Shown piece after piece: positions 1 through 6,135 of a DNA stretch of 6,157 nt. Every line of letters begins with the position of its first letter. Positions within the stretch are counted from its first letter, which is position 1. The translations under genes and the position numbers were made by a program. Source of the DNA: UBA9865 sp035647835 (GTDB lineage Bacteria; Bacillota; Dethiobacteria; Dethiobacterales; Dethiobacteraceae); the NCBI GenBank assembly GCA_035647835.1, contig DASRMS010000152.1, forward strand, positions 1-6,157. Direction: 5' to 3'. The notes below the pieces were generated by a model. The model did no database searches and was not told the DNA's origin. It was given only the letters and a program-made list of their open reading frames with translations.

Positions 1-112
1 TCGCATTAAAAGGATCACAACCTAAGCCCCACACAGCTTCAGTCGGGTAGGCAATCACCGCACCACGACGAATTTTTTGTGCGATCTGTTGAATCTGCCA
101 AGCGCTACTCAT
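1..112 (-). CDS. tsaC: TsaC, threonylcarbamoyl-AMP synthase (5' end only, runs off the window)
   Basis: Only the first 37 codons plus one base are present; the gene continues past base 1. The reading begins MSSAWQIQQIAQKIRRG and goes straight into the family signature IAYPTEAVWGLGCDP (residues 20-34), the N-terminal core of the YrdC/Sua5/TsaC fold. In this family the enzyme makes threonylcarbamoyl-AMP from threonine, bicarbonate and ATP, the first step of t6A formation at position 37 of ANN-decoding tRNAs in the cytoplasm. The short N-terminus before the YPT motif fits the TsaC type rather than the longer Sua5 type, but the C-terminus cannot be seen, so Sua5 is not formally excluded. The ATG at 112-110 is preceded immediately by an in-frame TGA (115-113), which fixes the start, and by a weak GAGTG Shine-Dalgarno (123-119). 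It lies 95 bp downstream of the flippase gene on the same strand and appears to have its own promoter. Confidence 0.9.
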   Translation of the reverse strand, partial: MSSAWQIQQIAQKIRRGAVIAYPTEAVWGLGCDPFNA

Positions 113-140
113 TCATTTCACTCAGAAATTTTACTCAATA

Positions 141-149
141 AGTATAGCA
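141..149 (-). promoter_or_regulatory. Candidate extended -10 promoter for tsaC
   Basis: Read on the minus strand, 149-141 is TGCTATACT, matching the extended -10 pattern TGnTATAAT with one mismatch. It sits about 29 bp upstream of the tsaC ATG, leaving room for a short leader. No good TTGACA-like -35 is present at 16-18 bp spacing (best hexamers ACTTAG or CTTAGA), as is tolerated for extended -10 promoters. The placement in the only sizeable intergenic gap suggests that tsaC is transcribed separately from the glycan operon. I see no convincing hairpin plus T-run terminator in 113-207, so read-through from the operon is also possible. Prediction by eye only. Confidence 0.4.
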
Positions 150-207
150 GCAGCAGACTCCATCTAAGTAGGTGCATGGCGCTTAAAAACATCACACCGA
201 GGCAGCT

Positions 208-1614
208 TTAGGCCTTCCATGGCTTATACAAAATAGCAGCAATAATAAGCGCTAAAGCACCAGCAACGATACTCCACGTAATCTGCACAATGCCTGGTGG
301 CATGGGATAAATTATATAAGCCGCACTACTTAAAGCCATTGAGCTGAGTATTAGCTGGAGCTTCCATGGCACATCATGCAGAAGATTTTGCTGCTTAAGT
401 AATAAAAAAGCCGTTATTAGAGCGCCACACACCGCTGCTAAAGCAATACCAATCACACCCATAAATAAAGGTAGAGCGAGCAGCATCAATGCGTTTACCG
501 CATTGCCTGTTAGCTCACAGCGCAATGGCAGCTGCGTATTGCCATCGGCATAAGCCAAGCGTGCCAGAAGCGGATTCCAAGCACCAAAGACCAAGGGTAC
601 TGCGAACCAAGCCAATAGAAGTGCAAGTAAAGAAATATTCTCCAGCTGGCGAAACAACAGCTCAGACAAGGACGGGCTGATCGCAACTAAGCCAACAGCA
701 GCAGCTAAGGCAATGCAGCTGGTAACCGCTAACCCCTGACGTAAAATCAACAAACGCTGTTCAAGCAGGCGCGAACTCAAGATACTCAGCAGTACCTGAT
801 TTAAAGCCATCAGTGCAATCAAGGGTAAATTAATCAGCTTCCTAGCAAGATTCACCCAAGTCACCATACCCTCGCCTAGCGTGCTCGCCACTGCACGTTC
901 GAGCAACGTAAGGCCTTGGCTTGCGGCATTACTCAGTAGTAACGGGCCTAATTTCCCCCAAAGCTCAGCGCCAACGCGCAGCGCTCCTCGCATTAACCAG
1001 GGACGCCAACCCAGCGTGATAGCACTTGGAATGAGTACGGACAGCATGGCAAAACTGCCTAAAATAAAAGCCAATGATAGCCCTTGCGTAGTGACTTCGC
1101 TGCGCGCAATCAACAACCAACCCACGGGAAACAGATTAAATAAAAACGAGCCTAAACCGGCCAGAATATAACGTTGCTGCGCTTGTAAAATCACGGTAAA
1201 TACCGCATGTAAAAAAAATAACGGCACACACCAAATCAATAACTTAAAATCTGCAACTGCAGCAAGCTTGGCGCTGGGCTCCAGCCCAGGCCCAATTAAG
1301 TTAATCCAACCCGGTGCCAGCACACTGAGCATGCCAGTTAAGATAACACCAGCAAGCAACAGACACGCAGCAAATGAATTGAGCCATTGCGGTTGTTCAC
1401 CCGCAGTACGTTGTTGGTATAAGGGTAATGCTGCTGCACTCAAAATACCGGCAGCAAGGGTCATCCTTAGCGCTTCAGGAAGAAATAACGCTATTAAAAA
1501 TGCATCACTTTGTTTGCCAGCACCCCAAGCATCAATCAACAACCATTCGCGGGCAAAACCTAATATTAAGCCCGCTAAAGTTGCTAACGTTAATAGAGCA
1601 GCGCTGTTAAACAT
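208..1614 (-). CDS. MurJ/MviN-family lipid-linked glycan flippase (probable Wzx substitute)
   Basis: A 468-residue, highly hydrophobic protein of the MOP exporter superfamily, MurJ/MviN branch. The N-terminus has the family layout: ATLAGLILGFAREWL (residues 11-25), a GAGKQSDAF turn (31-39), LPEALR (45-50) and then AAG-LSAAALPLY (54-66), matching the MurJ pattern of FxRD, AFGAG-TDAF, LPN-LRR and EGAFSAAFVP. VTWVNLARKL (251-260) aligns by eye with the conserved YADRL segment, placing R258 at the conserved cavity arginine. About 12-14 membrane segments are visible. Typical MurJ proteins are somewhat longer, at about 510-525 residues. The family flips undecaprenyl-linked precursors across the inner membrane. 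Housekeeping murJ in pseudomonads normally sits near rpsT and ribF. Here the gene closes a glycan operon, so I infer it flips the polysaccharide repeat unit rather than lipid II. The ATG is 6 bp after the acetyltransferase stop with no recognisable Shine-Dalgarno, which suggests translational coupling. The family call is solid; the substrate is inference. Confidence 0.85.
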   Translation of the reverse strand: MFNSAALLTLATLAGLILGFAREWLLIDAWGAGKQSDAFLIALFLPEALRMTLAAGILSAAALPLYQQRTAGEQPQWLNSFAACLLLAGVILTGMLSVLAPGWINLIGPGLEPSAKLAAVADFKLLIWCVPLFFLHAVFTVILQAQQRYILAGLGSFLFNLFPVGWLLIARSEVTTQGLSLAFILGSFAMLSVLIPSAITLGWRPWLMRGALRVGAELWGKLGPLLLSNAASQGLTLLERAVASTLGEGMVTWVNLARKLINLPLIALMALNQVLLSILSSRLLEQRLLILRQGLAVTSCIALAAAVGLVAISPSLSELLFRQLENISLLALLLAWFAVPLVFGAWNPLLARLAYADGNTQLPLRCELTGNAVNALMLLALPLFMGVIGIALAAVCGALITAFLLLKQQNLLHDVPWKLQLILSSMALSSAAYIIYPMPPGIVQITWSIVAGALALIIAAILYKPWKA

Positions 1615-1620
1615 GCGCAG

Positions 1621-2433
1621 TTAGTGCAACAAAGTAAATAGGCCCTTACCACCGACCTTGTAATTAAGATTATGTGGGCGTTCACCCATCGCTTTAGCAC
1701 CGGTACCACCAATAATTTTATAGGCGGGAATTTCTTTAGCTACAACGGTATTGGCCGTTACTACACAGCCACGTCTCAATCGAGCACCATGGGCAATCAA
1801 CGCTCGACTCGCGACCCACACATAGTCTTCAATATAAATAGGCGCTCCAACAGACCAAAATTCTGGCGCAGTCAAGTCATGGGAACCAGCCACAATCAAA
1901 ACGTGTGAGGCAATGGCCACGTGATCACCGATCACTAATCCTGCGCGCGCATCAACCTGGCAATGCCAAGCAATAGTACTATCTTCACCAAGAACTAAGT
2001 TTTCTACTCCCAGCACCTCAGTATGGCGCCAAATAGTCGAGCCTTTACCAATTTTAGCGCCGCCTAAACGTAACCAAGCGATGCGTACGGTGTGGCTGGG
2101 TATTTTATTGATAATGATATTATAAACTTGCTCCCAGATTCGTAAACAACGGTCTTTTACAGTGGCCCAGTTTTTCCCATAATTAGGGAAAAAATTTGAG
2201 GGAATAGTCTTTTTTAAAGCAGCGTAAAACCTTTTTGCAATATCATTCTCAATAACATCTTCAATATCAATTGAGGATATGCTTAGTATTTTTTCATTCT
2301 CTTCAAATAAAATATTATGCTGCAGCATATATTCAACTGTTGATTGCAATTCCTCTAAACTTACATTTAAAAAACCAGCGTATTCCGGCAGTTTTTCATA
2401 CACATCAAAATCTAAATAAACACGATGTCTCAT
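1621..2433 (-). CDS. WcaF-like hexapeptide O-acetyltransferase with an unusual N-terminal extension
   Basis: A 270-residue protein whose C-terminal part is a left-handed beta-helix acetyltransferase. Hexapeptide turns are visible at IGKGSTI (128-134), LVLGEDSTI (146-154), LVIGDHVAI (166-174), IYIEDYVWV (199-207) and 211-231. The GSHD at 183-186 supplies the expected catalytic histidine, H185. The lead-in IPSHTVRIAWLRLGGAKIGK (111-130) and the tail RPHNLNY (252-258) resemble the colanic-acid WcaF-type family, which transfers acetyl from acetyl-CoA to a sugar hydroxyl in the cytoplasm. The usual GNPAK loop reads GGTGAK (242-247). Residues 1 to about 110 are an extension I do not recognise, charged and probably mostly helical, encoded by much AT-richer DNA that uses codons such as ATA, CTA and AGG. 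The start is secure because GAGGGA lies 7 nt before the ATG. The gene sits 15 bp after the Wzy-like gene and 6 bp before the flippase, implying O-acetylation of the repeat unit. The sugar target is unknown. Confidence 0.85.
   Translation of the reverse strand: MRHRVYLDFDVYEKLPEYAGFLNVSLEELQSTVEYMLQHNILFEENEKILSISSIDIEDVIENDIAKRFYAALKKTIPSNFFPNYGKNWATVKDRCLRIWEQVYNIIINKIPSHTVRIAWLRLGGAKIGKGSTIWRHTEVLGVENLVLGEDSTIAWHCQVDARAGLVIGDHVAIASHVLIVAGSHDLTAPEFWSVGAPIYIEDYVWVASRALIAHGARLRRGCVVTANTVVAKEIPAYKIIGGTGAKAMGERPHNLNYKVGGKGLFTLLH
2101..2433 (-). other. AT-rich segment encoding the acetyltransferase N-terminal extension
   Basis: A hand count gives 91 G or C in the 300 bases 2101-2400 (about 30%), against 117 in the 240 bases 1681-1920 of the same gene (about 49%). 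The boundary falls near the residue where the hexapeptide acetyltransferase homology begins (about residue 111). No frameshift or stop interrupts the reading, and a good ribosome binding site precedes the first ATG. The composition step may mark a fusion, an imported segment or simply a poorly constrained domain. Residues 24-54, with LNVSLEELQ followed by a helix and then a KILSIS strand, faintly recall a helix-turn-helix plus wing arrangement, but this is only a visual impression. Confidence 0.6.
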
Positions 2434-2440
2434 AATATAT

Positions 2441-2446
2441 TCCCTC
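2441..2446 (-). promoter_or_regulatory. Ribosome binding site fixing the acetyltransferase start
   Basis: The minus strand reads GAGGGA at 2446-2441, 7 nt before the ATG at 2433. It lies inside the 15-bp gap after the upstream TAA (2451-2449). It supports the long form of the acetyltransferase, including its odd N-terminal extension, over an internal start such as Met36. Confidence 0.75.
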
Positions 2447-2448
2447 AG

Positions 2449-3822
2449 TTAAGCATGTGACGTTTTAGACGGAAACAACCTAACCTGCTGCAAAGAAACG
2501 CCTACTAAAAGCCAAAAAAGCGCAATAATAACAAAAGTAAAACTATAGTAATGATCGAACAACCCTGTTGTTAATGCAGCTAATACGCCAGATAGGCTGC
2601 CAACCCAAATGGCATTCTCATAGGTTATTTTAGTTATATTATTTCTTGGTTTAACCTCTCGCCACCAACGCCAAATCAAAATCGAGAACAGCAATAAACC
2701 CGGCAGTCCAATTTTATAAATGACATTCAGCCATAAGTTGGAAATACCTAATAGACCACTCCCTGGCACGGGCGGATCGACTTTAAAGCCAATTCCAACC
2801 GGATAGGTTGCCATGGCTTGAGGGAACATGCGGTACTCATCAAAGCGTATTCCAGTACTGGCATTAGATGCGGAAAACATAGACAGCAATCGTTCTTGTA
2901 ATGGCGGGTAAAACATCACCAGAAGCACTGCTAGTACAGCGCCTAAGGCAATAATCCGCGCACTGTATGGCAGCCTTTTATATGACAACCAAAACAATAC
3001 GAGTAACAACGCTAGAATGGCACCACGGGAAATACTAAACAGCAGGCCTGCACAGCCCAAAATAGCAACGCTTAAGCCTAAAAAACGACGCCATCCAGGT
3101 CGCGTCCAGCCATACAACAAACTTAAAGGCACAGTTAAAGCTAAGATCCCTCCAGTCAGATTTGGATGCACCCAAGGTGAAGCCATCCGCTGATAGTTTG
3201 CTGAAAATATATCAATCACCGCTTCAGGGTGTGAATACCTTAAGGTTTCTAACAAAGGTATAAAGGTTGTCGCGTCACGGTCTTTTAAGAAATAGCCAAT
3301 TGAGACTAAGAGCATCAGCAGCGAACCTGACAAAAAGGCCACAATGACTTTATCCCTATCGGCATCGGTTCGTAGTAATAATGGCACTAAAAACAGTACA
3401 GACAGGTTTAGCATCCAACGCAGCCAGTTGACTATTGAGCTGCCTTCAGCACTGACCATCAGCACTCCATAAATCAATGGAATCAGGCTGTATAGAAACA
3501 AATGCAGCATGCTCAATTCAGCGGACTGCCAACTCAAACGTTGCCGCATCAGACCTATCAGTGCATGCCAAAATACACCGGCCCAAGTCACGGCTAAAAC
3601 CGCCTCACTAATGGTTGTGCGCACTCCGATCTCTATAGTTGTATAAGGAATGCTTGTGGCTAAAACTGCGAATAGAATAAGCCCATACAAAGGCTTGCGC
3701 ATAACAATTAAAAAAACCAATAGCGCTGCCATAAGCACTAAAACTTTAGCAGGCGTTAAAACTAATGCAGCAAGCCCAAACGATAATCCGAGCAGTACTG
3801 CGAGAATACGCTCTATGGTCAT
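2449..3822 (-). CDS. O-antigen polymerase/ligase-like membrane protein (Wzy_C type)
   Basis: A 457-residue polytopic inner-membrane protein with about 12 hydrophobic segments, the usual size for Wzy/WaaL-type proteins. Motifs typical of the Wzy_C domain are in order: WVHPNLTGG (217-225), an SRGA turn after a membrane segment (265-268), STGIR (322-326) followed by GIGF (343-346), then SNLWLN with a GLPGLLLF helix (361-379) and FDHYYSF near the end (422-428). Hydrophilic stretches at about 179-220 and 306-362 would form the large periplasmic loops in which this family holds its catalytic residues. The family moves undecaprenyl-linked glycans on the periplasmic side, either polymerising repeat units (Wzy) or ligating chains to an acceptor (WaaL or protein O-glycosylation ligases). 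Sequence alone does not separate these, but neighbouring glycosyltransferases and a flippase favour polymerase. The ATG follows the upstream TAA by one base, with GGAG (3836-3833) 10 nt before it. Confidence 0.85.
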   Translation of the reverse strand: MTIERILAVLLGLSFGLAALVLTPAKVLVLMAALLVFLIVMRKPLYGLILFAVLATSIPYTTIEIGVRTTISEAVLAVTWAGVFWHALIGLMRQRLSWQSAELSMLHLFLYSLIPLIYGVLMVSAEGSSIVNWLRWMLNLSVLFLVPLLLRTDADRDKVIVAFLSGSLLMLLVSIGYFLKDRDATTFIPLLETLRYSHPEAVIDIFSANYQRMASPWVHPNLTGGILALTVPLSLLYGWTRPGWRRFLGLSVAILGCAGLLFSISRGAILALLLVLFWLSYKRLPYSARIIALGAVLAVLLVMFYPPLQERLLSMFSASNASTGIRFDEYRMFPQAMATYPVGIGFKVDPPVPGSGLLGISNLWLNVIYKIGLPGLLLFSILIWRWWREVKPRNNITKITYENAIWVGSLSGVLAALTTGLFDHYYSFTFVIIALFWLLVGVSLQQVRLFPSKTSHA

Positions 3823-3823
3823 T

Positions 3824-4915
3824 TTAGGATAACTCCAAAATAAGCTGATTTACCCGCTTTTGATACGCTGCATAAGTGTATTGAGCAGACCACTGCGTAT
3901 AGTGTATTTGGTTTTTAAGTAACGGATGAGCGCCTACTTCACGCATACATTTTTCTAAGTCTGCAAAAGAATAGGGGTCAAAACGCGGGCTAAATTCAGG
4001 CGTTATTTCATCCAATGCAGAACCCAGTGCTGTAACAACTGGCGTGCCTACACTTAATGCCTCAATTACTGGCAAACCAAATCCTTCAGCATAAGAGGGT
4101 TGCCACAGAGATGCTGCATTGCGATACGCTGTGTGTAGTTGCCCTTCTGTTATACCAGATAGCCAATGAATACCTGTCGCATGTCTATACTCAGGGCAAT
4201 CGTCTGAACTGCCAACCAGTACCAAGTCAGGCACACTCATTTGTGATCTAAGCATCATCCATACTTGAATAAATAACTTGATATTCTTTCTCGGTTCGCG
4301 AGTGCCGACTATTAGCCAGTAGTTCTGCGGCAGCTGCTCAAGAGGCTCAGTGTCAGCAGTAAACTCAGAGACTAAATTGTTTAAAACCCGTACTTTTTTA
4401 CTTGCAGCAGGAAATTTATTTTTTACCTGCTCTGCAGTAAATTTAGAAGGACACCAAATTTGATCTGCAGCATACACAGACCAAGCGATTGAGAGTCTAT
4501 CCAGTACACGATACACAGATGCTTTAAGCTTAGACGTGTGGTGATTATCTTCAGTGAGTTGAAATAAATCATGCAGCAATAGAGCCAAACGCGTGTTCTT
4601 GTTTTTTCGACCGATGGGTAATCCCATATTCGCTGTGGCGATATAGAGATCAATTTTGTTATCAGCTAACGCGCGGGGTATGAATCCCGCCTCAAAGCGT
4701 AAACGTTTATGGGGTTGCTGCAGCCCTGCCAGCGGTGTTGTCCATTCTGGACTGGTTACTTTTGCGCGTAATGGGTGATCTTCCGGAACAACAGCAAGGA
4801 GCGATAGCTGAGTATTGTCGCGTCCTTGTAAAACAGCTTCTAGCCCTTTCACTTGGCGGCCTATACCTGAAAAAGGTGCCACGCTGACGGGTCTATAATC
4901 AATACCTATATGCAT
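3824..4915 (-). CDS. GT4-family glycosyltransferase
   Basis: A 363-residue cytoplasmic GT-B glycosyltransferase of family GT4. The N-terminal domain opens MHIGIDYRP with SGIGR (16-20), the usual acceptor-side glycine loop, and contains LLLHDLFQL (112-120). The C-terminal nucleotide-sugar domain has SKFTAEQV (157-164), GTREPRKN (204-211) and the full EX7E motif in YAEGFGLPVIEAL (275-287), with E277 and E285, followed by GTPVV (290-294). It resembles WbaZ/MtfB-like mannosyltransferases of O-antigen loci, but the donor sugar cannot be read from sequence. An in-frame ATG at 5053 would add 46 residues overlapping the upstream gene. I prefer 4915 because AGGAG lies 8 nt before it, the family N-terminus begins exactly there, and it is 2 bp after the upstream stop. 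Its stop is one base from the Wzy-like start. It probably adds a sugar to the lipid-linked repeat unit. Confidence 0.9.
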   Translation of the reverse strand: MHIGIDYRPVSVAPFSGIGRQVKGLEAVLQGRDNTQLSLLAVVPEDHPLRAKVTSPEWTTPLAGLQQPHKRLRFEAGFIPRALADNKIDLYIATANMGLPIGRKNKNTRLALLLHDLFQLTEDNHHTSKLKASVYRVLDRLSIAWSVYAADQIWCPSKFTAEQVKNKFPAASKKVRVLNNLVSEFTADTEPLEQLPQNYWLIVGTREPRKNIKLFIQVWMMLRSQMSVPDLVLVGSSDDCPEYRHATGIHWLSGITEGQLHTAYRNAASLWQPSYAEGFGLPVIEALSVGTPVVTALGSALDEITPEFSPRFDPYSFADLEKCMREVGAHPLLKNQIHYTQWSAQYTYAAYQKRVNQLILELS

Positions 4916-4917
4916 TT

Positions 4918-6123
4918 TCAATACTCCTGACAGCGTTGATAGGCTGCTATTAACTGCTGCGCAGCAACCGACCAATCGTGATTGAGCTGAACGTAATGAC
5001 GTCCTGAAATAGATAATCTTTGAGCGACAGAAGAGTCCTGCAACACTCGACACACTTGTGCAGCGAGCTGCGGCGCATCAGCACCCGCTAAATAGGCGTC
5101 CTCGGCCTCAATCGATAAGCCCGATACGCCTTGGGCTGTTGAAATCAAAGGCAGTCCAGCTGCCAATGCTTCTAGTACTTTTAGCTTTGATCCACCACCA
5201 TGGCGCAACGGCGCCAAAAATACGCTGCACTGGGACTGCAGTTCAGGCAAATCCTCGACAAAGCCTTTCCAGTCAATGCGCTGATCCGGCCAACGTTTTG
5301 CCCACTCATCTGGTAGCGCATAGCCCGCCACAATAAAACGTGCAGAAGGTACTGTTTGCCAAACGAGCGGCATAATCTCGGTTAAGGCCCAGCCAATGGC
5401 GTCGCCATTCGGCGGGTACTCATAATTGCCTACAAATAAAACCGAAAGCGCATTAAAGTCAGGCTCAACTAAGGAAAAGCTCGCTGTATCGACACCATTC
5501 ACCACCACATCGACTGGTGTTGCAGTGAGGCGCTGGATATTGTCTGCATCAGTCTCGGTAACCGCGAGTATGCGCTGCCCCCGAGCAAATACATATTTCT
5601 CCCACGTTCGCGCACGCCATTGATCAAACACGACAAAAGGTTTAAATATTTTCGGAAAACGCCCGTAGGTTGCGCCACCCAGGGATGATTCGAGGTTGTG
5701 CTCAGTCAAAATAAAAGACTGTTGCCTAGCTTTTAATAATTGATCATACGGCTGGAAACTATAGCTGTGCTCTATTTGAATAACATCCCATTGCTCTGAC
5801 AGCAGCTCAGAAAACACCGCCTGCAATGGTTTAGAAAACCCATTTACACAGGTTAAAATAGGCCACTTGCCAAAAAAGATGCGCAATAGCGTCATAGGAT
5901 GCTTCATTGAACGCCGCGGCAAAACAATTAAACGCTCTAAATACGGAGCTAATGCAACGTGTGTGGCTTCATTTGCCGGCTTTTTACTTTGTACTAATAA
6001 CGTAATTTTAAAATCAGCCGCTGCAAGCATTCGTAACAAATGCAACTGCCGTGTTTTACCACCACTGGTAGCAGGCCATGGTAAATACGGTAAAATCCAT
6101 AAAATACGCATAGGCTTTACCAT
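4918..6123 (-). CDS. GT4-family glycosyltransferase (similar to the PEP-CTERM/EpsH1-associated sugar transferase type)
   Basis: A 401-residue GT-B glycosyltransferase with no membrane segment. The N-terminus RILWILPYLPWPATSGGKTR (6-25) is the glycine-loop start seen in sugar transferases associated with EpsH/PEP-CTERM-type polysaccharide loci. Further motifs are LTEHNLES (139-146), VVVNGVD (206-212), FVGNYEYPPN (230-239), GFVEDL (287-292) and LRHGGGSKLKVLEALAAGLP (306-325). The first glutamate of the EX7E pair is absent and replaced by the GGGSK stretch, as is normal for this subgroup, so this is not a defect. It would transfer a sugar from a nucleotide donor to the growing lipid-linked oligosaccharide; donor and linkage are unknown. 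The ATG at 6123 has GCAGG (6135-6131) 7 nt upstream and an in-frame TAA at 6147-6145, so the start is well fixed. Met5 is a less likely alternative. It is the first complete gene of the operon in view; whether the operon begins here cannot be judged from the remaining 34 bases. Confidence 0.9.
   Translation of the reverse strand: MVKPMRILWILPYLPWPATSGGKTRQLHLLRMLAAADFKITLLVQSKKPANEATHVALAPYLERLIVLPRRSMKHPMTLLRIFFGKWPILTCVNGFSKPLQAVFSELLSEQWDVIQIEHSYSFQPYDQLLKARQQSFILTEHNLESSLGGATYGRFPKIFKPFVVFDQWRARTWEKYVFARGQRILAVTETDADNIQRLTATPVDVVVNGVDTASFSLVEPDFNALSVLFVGNYEYPPNGDAIGWALTEIMPLVWQTVPSARFIVAGYALPDEWAKRWPDQRIDWKGFVEDLPELQSQCSVFLAPLRHGGGSKLKVLEALAAGLPLISTAQGVSGLSIEAEDAYLAGADAPQLAAQVCRVLQDSSVAQRLSISGRHYVQLNHDWSVAAQQLIAAYQRCQEY
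4924..4928 (-). promoter_or_regulatory. Ribosome binding site fixing the second glycosyltransferase start
   Basis: The minus strand reads AGGAG at 4928-4924, 8 nt before the ATG at 4915 and inside the last codons of the upstream gene. It decides in favour of the 363-residue protein over the longer open frame starting at 5053. Confidence 0.8.
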
Positions 6124-6130
6124 ATTAATA

Positions 6131-6135
6131 CCTGC
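6131..6135 (-). promoter_or_regulatory. Ribosome binding site of the first glycosyltransferase
   Basis: The minus strand reads GCAGG at 6135-6131, 7 nt before the ATG at 6123. Together with the in-frame stop at 6147-6145 it supports this start. The 34 bases upstream of the gene are too few to identify a promoter or the end of a preceding gene. Confidence 0.6.

Noticed and set aside
148..156. A short CAG triplet run near the tsaC promoter
   Set aside because: Only three perfect units; too short to call a functional repeat.
171..207. A possible terminator hairpin after the flippase gene (GGTG...CACC with a nearby T-run on the minus strand)
   Set aside because: The stem is only four pairs plus a bulged ATG/CAT, and the T-run lies inside the loop rather than after the stem, so it does not look like an intrinsic terminator.
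881..1624. Several plus-strand open frames opposite the flippase gene
   Set aside because: Their sequences are low-information antisense translations of a clear membrane protein; no motif or plausible domain was seen.
4423..4653. A 76-codon open frame on the minus strand inside the second glycosyltransferase
   Set aside because: It is an out-of-frame shadow of a well-supported gene, with no family motif.
4916..5053. A 46-codon upstream extension of the second glycosyltransferase, starting at an ATG at 5053
   Set aside because: It lies wholly within the coding sequence of the first glycosyltransferase and does not look like a GT4 N-terminus. The ATG at 4915 has a good AGGAG and matches the family start.
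5203..5226. Loss of the first glutamate of the EX7E motif in the first glycosyltransferase, as a sign of inactivation
   Set aside because: The HGGGSKLKVLEA form is normal for this GT4 subgroup, and the rest of the nucleotide-binding domain is intact.
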